A DNA stretch of 64,000 bases, taken from the NCBI RefSeq assembly GCF_003590095.1, contig NC_039488.1:310001-374000 (forward strand), read 5' to 3'. The notes beneath the pieces are model-generated. The model saw only the letters and a program-made list of their open reading frames with translations, was not told the origin of the DNA and searched no databases. Positions 24,128-34,437 of the stretch are shown piece by piece; within the stretch, counting starts at the first letter, position 1; every line of letters begins with the position of its first letter. This stretch comes from Trichoplusia ni. Taxonomy: Eukaryota; Arthropoda; Insecta; Lepidoptera; Noctuidae. The translations under genes and the position numbers were made by a program.

Positions 24128-27058
24128 ATGAAGCGGCAGAACGTTCGCACATTATCCCTGGTGGTTTGCACGTTTACATATTTACTGATCGGCGCTGCGG
24201 TATTCGATGCCTTGGAATCAGAGACAGAAAGTAAACGATGGGAGGTTTTGTCAGGTAGGTATACGTAGATATTTAAAAATAAAATAATAATATTCTTTAT
24301 CTAAAAAAAATATATCTTTCACTCAATTTTATATAGAATTTATTCATGAACTAAATACTTACTCAAATGTTCCTATCTCATGTTTTTTTTTAATTTCATG
24401 CCTCTTTTTTTTTTTAATTACAGACATGAGAAATGGCTTAATACGTAGATATAACATAACACCAGAAGATTACCACATGATTGAGATAGTAATTATAGAG
24501 AATAAACCACACAAAGCGGGGCCGCAGTGGAAGTTTGCGGGTGCCTTCTATTTTGCCACTGTGGTCCTGGCAATGATCGGATATGGGCACTCTACACCTG
24601 TTACTGTAGGAGGGAAGGCTTTTTGTATGGCATATGCTATGGTGAGTTCAATGGAAACTTGATTATCTATAACTGTTGATTTTGACATGAAAGTGTATTT
24701 ATTCAAAATTTTAAATGTTCTGTGAAATAGGGAGTTTGCTGTCTTTAAATAAATTCAAAGTTGGAAAATAGAATCTACTTTTTCATTAACTGGGTTAGTT
24801 AATAAACTTATTATGTTATGAAAGAGATGCAGTAATTCTAAGCACAGTCATGATGCCATCAAGATGGGTTCTCAATTCAGACATACCATTTAAATGGTTT
24901 TGTGGGGCATTCCTGTTTCTTTATGTAATAGGAGAATAATAAAGACTATTGATTGATAAAAAAAAAGTAGTAAAGGGAAATATAAAAATACAGTTATTTT
25001 TATCTCCAAAACTATTCAGCTAGTATTGATAAAACTAATATTAATATAAGTTGTAATTACAGGTGGGTATTCCGTTAGGCCTGGTGATGTTCCAGAGTAT
25101 TGGTGAGCGTTTGAACAAGTTCGCGTCGGTTGTGATAAGGAGAGCCAAGTGTTACCTCCGCTGCAACACCACGGAAGCCACGGAAATGAACCTCATGTTT
25201 GCTACTGGGATGCTATCTTCAATTATTATAACTACAGGTGAGGCCGACTATATACACGGGCTACCCGATATTAATATTAGATCCTCCTATTTGAAAATAC
25301 CGTAAATGTCCTCTATTTACGGTATTTTCAAATAGGAGGATTAGGAAAAATAGGTAAATTAAAAAAAACTTTCCACAACCACTAATGGATATCAAGTGGT
25401 CACCATGCCAAATTCACTGTGCGTGAAGTGTGGCTGTTTCGAGCCCTGCTTAAAAAAAACATTTGAGCAATCCATAAACGTATGTTCTGAGTCTGACATT
25501 AACACACATCGACGATTAATTGCTATGTGATTGTATCAGGTGCCGCTGTTTTCTCCCGGTACGAGGGGTGGAGTTACTTCGACAGCTTTTACTATTGCTT
25601 CGTCACGCTCACCACTATAGGGTTCGGTGACTACGTTGCTTTACAAGTAAGTTATGTAATAAGTAAGTATGTATCGAATGATAGAATATTTTTCATGCCA
25701 ATTCAAGCACTTGTCTACATCGTAACGCCTCCCACGCGCCGTTCATAAAACGAACTCGAAAACCGGTTCACGAAACTTAGTCGTTCCCAGAAAATCATTA
25801 GTGATTTTCATACTTTTGTATGTTACTAGTTAAGCCATGGTTACCCCACACCCCATTTTTGCCATGGATGAAACTCATCTCTGCACCCAAGAGACATCAA
25901 ACAAGGAGACCGGAACAAGGAGACAGCAAGCGATCATATACGCATGCATAGAAATACTTATTCATGTAAGTAAAATATAATATGTGAAAGTACTTAATGC
26001 TAACAATTTTATTTCCTAGAACGATCAAGCGTTGACAAGTAAGCCAGGATATGTTGCGCTGAGCCTCGTGTTCATCCTGTTCGGGCTCGCCGTGGTGGCT
26101 GCCAGCATCAACTTGCTGGTGCTGCGTTTCATGACCATGTGAGAAGTACTTGTATAAATACCTTTTATATAATATTCCTTAATGTTGTAACGGTTATACT
26201 CGTTCAAAACTACCTTAAAATGTGTACTTGTTTTCCTTTTGTCCCTTAAAAAAATGTTAAATGAATCGATATTGTTTAGGCAAGCGGAAGACGCAGCCCG
26301 TGATGAAGAAGATAAGGACGGCTCCAGGATTCTGCTACCTATAGATGAACACCCCATCGTGGGAAGACAACGGTCACACGACGATCAGGCTTCCGTGAGT
26401 AAATAGTATTTTATAGATGTTACAGGTTATGTCATTCTAAATCACCGCTAGATGGCGCTGTGCTAGAGACGTCATGTTTCTGAATGGCGGTGTTAAGATT
26501 TTCCGCGACTGAACGACCCCCGCCGCGTGCAACTTTGTAGTTATCGCTTCTCGGCCTTTTGGCTAAGATCAAAGTGTAGTATCTGTTCTTTTCAGCTTAA
26601 TATCTGAAAGTTCCCTCACTGAGGGACCAGTATATTAAACTGATTTTTGTAAGCTGACGGGATGTTCGGGGCTCGCTCCACTCCCGTCACGGGTCGGCCC
26701 GGCATTGCAGTGCCGCCGGGATCGGCCCACACTAATATTATAATAGACATCGTAGCAGTGGGAATTAAATGTTTCTCGCTATGGAGACGCCTAAGTATCT
26801 GTGGGATAAAAATTTAACAGGATATTAACGTTAGTTATCATGAATCCGTGGATAGTGTACACGAATATTAATATGCATACTAATGACTAATGAGTAATGA
26901 TAATCTTCTATCTTATTTCTAAGGTGTGTTCATGTAACTGCCTGGGCAACAAGCAGTGCGAGGCAGGCGCGCTGCTGGCCGCGCCGCGCCCGCACCGCCT
27001 CCGTCGCCGCGTGTCACTCGCCCTCGCGCCAGAATTAATCGAGAGAGCTTCCGTGTAA
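24128..27058 (+). CDS. Task6: TASK-type two-pore-domain (K2P) potassium channel
   Basis: Background (leak) potassium channel of the plasma membrane. Seven exons: 24128-24254, 24424-24641, 25063-25237, 25540-25646, 26020-26138, 26280-26394, 26924-27058; phases agree; 331 residues. It starts MKRQNVRTLSL. The first membrane segment is followed by an extracellular cap, first pore loop AMIGYGHSTP with the TASK-typical His after GYG, then TM2-TM3, second pore loop LTTIGFGDYVALQ, TM4 and a short acidic then Cys/Arg-rich tail. It resembles the fly TASK channels Task6 and Task7; which of the two is not certain. The usual Thr of the first filter is Met here. A U2 snRNA gene lies in the last intron. The 3' UTR runs to an AATAAA at 28363. 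Confidence 0.95.
25281..25341. repeat. Perfect 27-bp inverted repeat with 7-base loop
   Basis: In the K2P intron 25238-25539, 44 bases after the donor. The left arm 25281-25307 begins ATCCTCCTATTTG; the right arm 25315-25341 is its exact reverse complement; the loop is GTCCTCT. Could fold as a 61-base hairpin. No target duplication seen. Confidence 0.9.
25388..25500 (+). mobile_element. Degraded SINE fragment
   Basis: In a K2P channel intron. It retains CAAGTGGTCACCATGCCAAA, a decayed B-box area (TTTCGAGCCCTG), and the body motif TTCTGAGTCTGAC, in the same order as the good copies at 5657 and 45778. Confidence 0.55.
26543..26730 (+). ncRNA. U2: U2 spliceosomal snRNA (copy 1)
   Basis: RNA of the U2 snRNP, which pairs with the intron branch site. 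It begins ATCGCTTCTCGGCCTTTTGG. The branch-site recognition sequence GTAGTA, the Sm site ATTTTTG before position 26650 and the 3' stem-loops ending at ATCGGCCCAC are all present; 188 bases, the normal length. Within the last intron of the K2P gene, same strand. About 100 bases of upstream sequence, expected to hold the snRNA promoter element, are shared with the inverted copy at 28591. Identical to copy 2 by eye, so probably functional. Confidence 0.96.
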
Positions 27059-28390
27059 ATTGCCAAAAAGGTATTCCGATACAACTAGATAGCATAAAGT
27101 TGCAGTTTATTGTTTCATATAAGTAGATCGCATAAAATGATGATTTTACTGCCGAAAATAGCAGCTTCTTAACGGTACTTATTAAACTGAATATTAGAAA
27201 CATAAATGTTGTATCACGTTATAAATGTCCGTTCACACAATAGTAGAGTTATCCTTTATTGCAATCACATTTTATTCACATAAAATTGGGGTAAACGGTT
27301 TAAATGAAATTCGTATTAAATGATGTCAAGAATCTTCCTTTAGCGTTGTGGAAATATATGTTGTCTGTTTTGTGCCAACATTATAGAAAAATATTAATAA
27401 ATTTATAAGCTAGGGTGCGTTTACATTGGTCTATAGGACACTTGGTGTATTATATCGAATCGTTAAATCTTCGTATAAACTGATTATTTATATTTAATAA
27501 TAAATTAAATATCATATTGATGGTATTTTAACCAGTACCAATGTGGATGAACCTCAATATACATAATAAGTAGATATAAATGTAATTTATCAATGAAATT
27601 AAGACAAACGAACAATAGTAAGTCTGCTTTAAAAATAAGTCACTTAAAACACAATTAAAATTACCTAAATCTAACGTATCACATTATACTTCACAGACCT
27701 TTAAAAATAATAAAAAAATGTCGAAATATGAAGTTGGACACATGACTATAGTCAATATTGTCTCGTAGATAATTTATAAGGATAGCCAGATTTATAAAGA
27801 TGCCAAGACTTTTATATGGAAATTTTTGATGTAATAGAAATTATTATCAAATATTATAATGTAAACCATTTACTACGGTAATATATTCATAGCCTTACTT
27901 GAGGCAATCATATGGGTAACTTAGGAATATTTATTGCATGATACACAATATTTAACACAACATTAAGTTGTTATTATTTGAATGTCAAACCGTTTGTTGG
28001 TTTCTTGAATGTTGTATTTGGTTTTAAATCCCAAATACGTGTTATGGGCAAAATCCCGACAAGTGTTGCATTACTGTAAAATGATCAAATTTGTCGCCCT
28101 TTTCTTGTAATTATTATGTGTACTAACTAGTCATAGTAATAAGAAACAATGTTTATTTAAGTAACTTATTTCGTACTAATTTATGTATAATTGCCATTTT
28201 CGGAAATTAAACTGTGATATGATTTGATCTCACAATTATTTAATCAATTTGTTTACAAAAAAAGTATATGCCTTTAACACTAGCCAAAAGTTATTTGTAA
28301 TTTAATATTAAATTTGTATTACGATATACTACGCTACGGTGTTCGATGTATTATTGTATAGAAATAAAATGTTTTTGTACAAGTTTTGTT
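27059..28390 (+). other. 3' UTR of the K2P channel gene
   Basis: AT-rich, no open frame. It runs from the stop codon to an AATAAA at 28363-28368 followed by a T/G-rich stretch. The extent is inferred from that signal. Confidence 0.6.
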
Positions 28391-28590
28391 TTATTGTGGA
28401 AGTCATTAACCAAGTCCAATATAATCGGTTCGCAAGCTTTCGTGAACTTGGTAGGGACAATCTTGTTATCGATTACAAAATATGACGTGCACACGACCAT
28501 ACTCAAAAGTAAGGTTCTGTAAGCGGCCACTTGCCGTCGCTGAACTTAACGTATGGTTGTTAATGGAGCGTCCTGTGCTATAAGGTTTAT

Positions 28591-28778
28591 GTGGGCCGAT
28601 CCCGGCGGCACTGCAATGCCGGGCCGACCCGTGACGGGAGTGGAGCGAGCCCCGAACATCCCGTCAGCTTACAAAAATCAGTTTAATATACTGGTCCCTC
28701 AGTGAGGGAACTTTCAGATATTAAGCTGAAAAGAACAGATACTACACTTTGATCTTAGCCAAAAGGCCGAGAAGCGAT
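28591..28778 (-). ncRNA. U2: U2 spliceosomal snRNA (copy 2, inverted)
   Basis: The reverse complement reads from ATCGCTTCTCGGCC (28778) to the ATCGGCCCAC 3' end (28591), with GTAGTA and ATTTTTG intact; 188 bases with no difference from copy 1 that I can see. Upstream flank (28779 to about 28875) is nearly identical to that of copy 1, including CGCGACTGAACGACCCC. Downstream flanks differ. The copies converge on each other, about 2 kb apart, with the K2P last exon and 3' UTR between. Confidence 0.96.
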
Positions 28779-29104
28779 AACTACAAAGTTGCACGCGGCC
28801 GGGGTCGTTCAGTCGCGGAAAATCTTAACACCGCCATTCAGAAACATGACGTCACTAACACAGCGCCATCTAGTTATTCAAAGGTAAACTGGAGTTTACA
28901 CGAGCCACAGGCGTCATCTATGTGCTGGCCCGATATGTCAGTAGACAGACCAAAGAATATTTATCTCAATTAATAAATAGCAATAGACTTCTTAGCAATA
29001 AAATGTTTGTAGGTGTTAAAGAGAAGTCTGAAAAATGTATTTAGTGGCAAAACCAGGAACAATTCAAGTAAAGCGATGGAAACGGCTTGGTTACAAACAG
29101 ATCC

Positions 29105-29250
29105 TTACTAATATTTTATGCGAAAGTAACCCTGTCTGTCTGTCTGTTACGCTTTCACGTCTAAACCATTGAACCGATTATAATGAAATTTGGTACAGAG
29201 ATAGAGTTGACCTTGAGAAAGAACAAATGATAGTTTTCATCCCGAACTTT
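29105..29250 (+). repeat. Dispersed repeat fragment, Helitron-like family
   Basis: Contains CTGTCTGTCTGTCTG, then AAACCATTGAACCGATTATA and GAAATTTGGTACAGAGATAG. This order is seen in a widespread moth repeat and partly again at 53410-53570. No termini found here. Confidence 0.5.
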
Positions 29251-29508
29251 TGAAGAGCTCTCTTGGAAACACAAATTTCTAATTTGTTTCTTCTCTACCT
29301 ATTTTTAATAACTACAACCATAATTAATGTATATGAGTTCCTTAAATAATAAAATATGACTTCATATTTTAACTATGTAGATAAATTATCTTATCCTTCA
29401 ATGGTGTTACTGACCTACGACTAATTACTTAAAATTATATCTTTAATTAACAGAACACGTATATAAAGGAATGGTTCCGTAAGTTATGAGCTAATTGTAA
29501 TTACCAAA

Positions 29509-30189
29509 ATGTACTCAAAGTGGACGTTGTTTTATATTGTTGTTGTGCTGTCTGTCAGTAAATATAGTTTTAGTATCTTTTTAAAACCTTCTACAAGTGT
29601 TAGCGGCTTAGATGCGGTAAAAAAAGCTCCCAGAAGTAAGAAAAATAATTTGAAATATTTATAAAACCTTTTAAGTTTAGTCATAATTTGGAAAACAATA
29701 GAACTTACGCTGTGCATTGGTCATTAGCTTTAATAAAAGATTCCAGCATGTATTATGGCGCAGGTTTCAGCTATTTTCTACCATGTTTTACATTCAATTT
29801 ATTTATTCATTAATTCAGTCTTACCTTATCATGCAGTAAACTTGCCGTGGCTGTGGATTGGTATGTGGTGCAATGGATGCCCGCAGAGAAGCTGTGAAGA
29901 AGACGAAGCTATCATCCACGGGTACTGCTGCGGCTGTGCTTATTCCTTAGGTAAGGAAATTATTCTTGAAATTTCTGTTTCAATGACTTAGAAATCAATT
30001 AAAATTAGAGGCCAAGTGCACATTTAGGTATTCTTCTCGTTTATAAAAAAGGTAAAAAAATGATCTTAAATACCCACATTATTGCTTTCAGATGCGTTAC
30101 CGGTGATATGCCCAGAGTTCCTGCAGTGCCCCCTCAACCTGCACGGGCTGTGCCATGACTACGAGTATATGATGAGGTGCTGTTGTTGA
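29509..30189 (+). CDS. Small cysteine-rich secreted protein
   Basis: Three exons with consistent phases: 29509-29635, 29837-29950, 30092-30189; 112 residues. It begins MYSKWTLFYIVVVLSVSKYS, a good signal peptide of about 22 residues. A short linker follows, then a compact domain with 12 cysteines: CNGC, RSC, GYCCGC, VICPEF, LQCPLN, GLC and the C-terminal RCCC. The junction phases and the clustering of Cys support a real gene. No family recognised. The first exon encodes only 42 residues, so the frame is short of usual ORF cut-offs. AATAAA is at 30225, 36 bases after the stop. Function unknown; an extracellular role is inferred from the signal peptide and cysteines. Confidence 0.82.
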
Positions 30190-30239
30190 TACACGTCTGA
30201 AGTCATCCAAACGTATAATGTAACAATAAACTCAGCAAG

Positions 30240-32464
30240 TTTTGTGAACCATTTATCATACATTTTTTTAAGTCGGCAATTAGGAATCGTTTTTTAAACC
30301 GGTTTTATACGAAAGGATTAAGAGGATATTGTGTAAGGTAATGAAAAATAAAACATCTCTGTATAGCATACTGTTTTAATTTCTAAGAAACCCTCAGTAC
30401 AGAATTATAGGGGGTTAGCGGTCTTGATTTAAGTAAACTTAACTCTGACATAATAGTACAAAAATAACGACGAACGTAAATAGATATAGATCGACAGAGA
30501 ATAAAATAATTTATAGCATTAAATTTTTCGTCTAATGTTTCATATATTAGTATCGAAATTCTTATCACCATTTACCTAATTCTCTTAACAATTTAAGTGA
30601 AAAATAGGACGAAAACTTACAAGTGAATCTAATCTAATAGGTGAAACATTGGACACTATGTTAAAATTTAAATTTATCACATTATTGCTGCGACCGTGAT
30701 AATTGATAATATGTCTTTTAATTAATACTATGATCCCGCTTCGATGGCTACAAGTTACTAGGTATATCTGTCTAATTATCTAAGGCCAATATGCTATATC
30801 TACAATTTTGTGTTAGAATTTGCGATCCAATTTAAATATATCAACACAAAATCTTCAATATAGCGTAACACCAGTACGCTTTATTATAATAAATACAATA
30901 TGGTCAGCACGCTAGTATTGTATGGGAGACAAGTACCATTTTGATTGAATTTGTCTAACATAATGTGAAGACTTTGCACATGAGAAAATTATGATGACAG
31001 CGCCAAATGCATAAAATATTGCTATTATCGCAATAACAAAATGGTCCCATTAGAATCAGTGTGTCATAATTCTTGGTGCCTAGTACGCGACGCAAAATAA
31101 CAAATAAACGAGCGTAAAAATGATAATCAACGACCCCCACACAATACCAGCCGTACGATATACAGAATGATTAATATAAACACCCAGTGCATACAATAAG
31201 GTTTTATAATTAGTAATTTAAGTGATGAAAAATTAAATTTTAACACAAGCTGGAATAAAACGGAAATTAGCCTACACGTTCGTAATGGACAGCTTGAGAG
31301 ATAAGTGACGTACGGGCGGGGACTACGTCACGCAAGCAAACACTCGATTCGCAGCTGAGCCGGCTGCCACCGGGCCACACTCGCCTACAATCTCATATCG
31401 ATCTTAACTTACCTTACACTAGGTAACACTAATAACGAAGCCAAATGAAGAACAACAACTTGGGCCCCGGCGCAGCCGACCTCGCGATGCGCTCACGACT
31501 TCTCAACCAACTCGTACGATAACAAGTAGTACAAAGCTTTCAATTACAACGTTTATATAACCATAAAGATCCTGTGAATTTCCCGCGCATACGATCTACA
31601 TGTGGCTCACAGTTATTTAAACCTGCATCAAAATTCTTATTCTGGAAACAGCACAAAATTAACCTACAATATTCATTATATATAAACATGTATAAACATA
31701 CACCCTTCCATTTCACCTCTTTTCTTTTAACTAACAAGATAATCGGACAATAGCAACTTAATAGAAAGTTAGCTTACTCAGCGCGGCGACGCTCGGCCGC
31801 GTAGCGCCTGCACTATATAATATTTATTTTATTTATAATTATAATGTTGCGATCATGAAACGTTTTGTGGTAATTGCATTTGTTGTGTAGCGAACGCCGG
31901 CCGCCCGCCACGCCCGCAACCCGCACTCCGCACCTCCGCCGCCCTGCAACACATCACACACTACTCAACTCTATATTCACTTCATTATACACATGAACAG
32001 CCGCATAATGCCCGGATCTAGTCACAATCAAAATATATTAAGCATTTAATGGTGGTATTTGATAGCCAAGCGCAGAGAGGAATTTCCATTAAGAGATTGT
32101 GATTCCACTGCTACGCCCATATTATTTTATTATCATATTCGTGGTCCTACGAACGTCGGAATAGAAACGAAAAGCTGTTAAACAAATGATATGAGGCTAT
32201 TCTATAACACAATTCTACGTAAATTGATTATAGTCGAAGGTATGATACCTTTAAATAATGTTTTTGATAAAGAGGGATGATACTGCACTCATAATTTCAA
32301 CTATTGTTATTGATGCTATTGGTTTTGTAAGTTGGAATATTAGTATTTCATAACTGATCAGAAGTAAATCGAAGTTAAAAAAATGCATCATGAATGTCTT
32401 AACACTTTGATTATAAGCAATGAAGTAGGGACAGGTATTGACAATATGGAATTTCTTGCCGGTT
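30240..32464. other. Gene-free region with two GC-rich islands
   Basis: Between the small secreted gene (plus) and Rab1 (minus). Mostly AT-rich. Stretches around 31305-31500 and 31775-31960 are clearly richer in CpG (for example CGCGGCGACGCTCGGCCGCG near 31780). No exon with coding potential seen in either. They could be a distal promoter, a non-coding first exon, or a long Rab1 3' UTR. Confidence 0.4.
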
Positions 32465-32472
32465 CTCCATTA

Positions 32473-34267
32473 CAGTGGCGTGCAGTCCATAAAGACAAAA
32501 AGACACTGCCTACCCTGAGAATCTAAGACAGACATTCACAATAATATTTTATTTAAAATATTAATAATTATTTTTACATAACATATATTAATCTAATTAT
32601 AGAACAATTAAATAAGTGAAGTGTTTAAAACTTAAAACAACGCCATCTGTCATTTATACTAGTACACTACTACGAACATTTTTGCATTCTTCTTAACAAC
32701 GCTGCGCTAGCGCCACCAAGCGTATAGACACTTAAACTAAATGTCTAACTGATTCAGTGGAGTGTTTATGTGTGCGTGTGAAAGTCTCGTAGTCATACAA
32801 AAACACTGTTGTGTGTGTTGATGTAATCATTTGTACACACTACGTCAACACTACGCACACTAACACAACTGTAGGCAGTGACTTTTTATTACAACCGCGA
32901 AATTTTGTCGTAAATCAGTGTTACCACCCAACTGAAAAGATTTACCCTCTAAGGTGGGTAATTAAGAAGGAGTATGGAATTTTTACATTATATTTTTAGC
33001 ATTTAAAAATTACGACTATAGTTTTTCTCCAATGTGTTTCATTGTTATTCATTTAAAAAATATTCTTTGTCATTTTTCAACGACGTCAGATTTTTTATTC
33101 ATTGATTTTAACCAAAATAATAAAGTTTCTTTGTTTTATTCTAAATACTTTACTTTTATCAAATGAACAAGTAAACCTTGCGATTATTCGGGTTTTTCTT
33201 TTTCAACTTTTTTGGGGTAAATGGGTAATATTAAGTAAAATATATGGGTATTTTTTCAAATTGGGTAACCCTGGACGCCATTATTATTGTTTGTTTGATT
33301 CGTTTCGTAAACGCATCTCTTTGAGATTTTATCGTTGATAATTGTATAATTATTAAAAATAATGGAAGTTTTTAACTGTGAAAGTTGTTCTAGTGGTGTG
33401 TGTGTACAGAAAATAAAAACTGGTGCGTTTTTAAAACTATCTTTCGGTGACAAAAAACAAGTGATCGCGAAAGGCCGCAGTACGCCTTTTTTGAATTTGA
33501 TACAAACGAAAGGTACAGTTAATCGTAAATTTAATATAAAACAATATAATTCTACGCAAGACATCTCATAAATTAAGAAAGGTGAGTCAATCGTTCAAAA
33601 CAATACGTAGAAAACATAATGATTTAAATCTAACGAGTTGCTCGTAGATACAGAGAAATCGCTTGTTCTGTTTCCCTATCCATTTATTTTAAACTATACT
33701 TAGATTATTTCACTTATCTAAACTTATTTACAAAAAAATACAGAAATATATCTATTTAGTACCTTTTAACACGATTTATTGGTTTCCCGCTTGGTACCTA
33801 CTTTGTTCAACGGAAAGGTTATTTTCGTGTTTACGTACGTGGTTACAATATTACGATAGGTATGTTGTCAATAGAAAAAAGTTTAAAGAAATGTAAACGT
33901 TATTGACTACCTGCGATTCAATGATAAATGATGTGACGAAAAGATAGCTGTAAAAGTTTAATATTCAAATACATTGGCTAGGTACACTAGGTATGTAACT
34001 ACAAAGTTTACCGCACAACATTTTAAATCCGGCTGGCCTTCTGTTCGTCTGTCTTTCGGCTGTAGGCATGAACGTTGATAGTTATTTAGAGAGTAAACAG
34101 TTTCATAGATCACCGAGAAATCGAGGTTAAGCATCATTTGTTACGGTCGTGAATTTGATGGGTAACCTTTTTTTACATTTTGTACCAACTGTGAGAGTCG
34201 TGAATCAGAATCGCACTTGGCCGTTTCTTTTTGCCTACCCTGACTAAAATCTCTGTGCACGCCACTG
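32473..34267. mobile_element. hAT-type DNA element with 8-bp target duplication
   Basis: 1,795 bp. Terminal inverted repeat CAGTGGCGTGCA at the left end and its exact complement at the right end. It is flanked by the 8-base duplication CTCCATTA (32465-32472 and 34268-34275), diagnostic of hAT insertion. CTACCCTG words sit inside both ends. The interior holds only short frames (largest 69 codons, 33362-33571) with no recognisable transposase, so it is non-autonomous or decayed. It lies 163 bases past the Rab1 stop codon. Confidence 0.9.
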
Positions 34268-34437
34268 CTCCATTAGAATGACACTTTGGAACCTTTGGAA
34301 CTTTGCACAACTAGACTCACTACTTTACACTAGTGACTCGTGAAAACGGCCTATATGAAATAAAAACTTTTGATTTTTAACTTGTGAGAGGTACATACTG
34401 TAGAAAGTCTATGTGACACATACCAGAGGCGGCGTAT

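Noticed and set aside
33362..33571. 69-codon plus-strand frame
   Set aside because: Lies inside the hAT element, has no recognisable domain and no neighbouring exon; kept only as part of the element.
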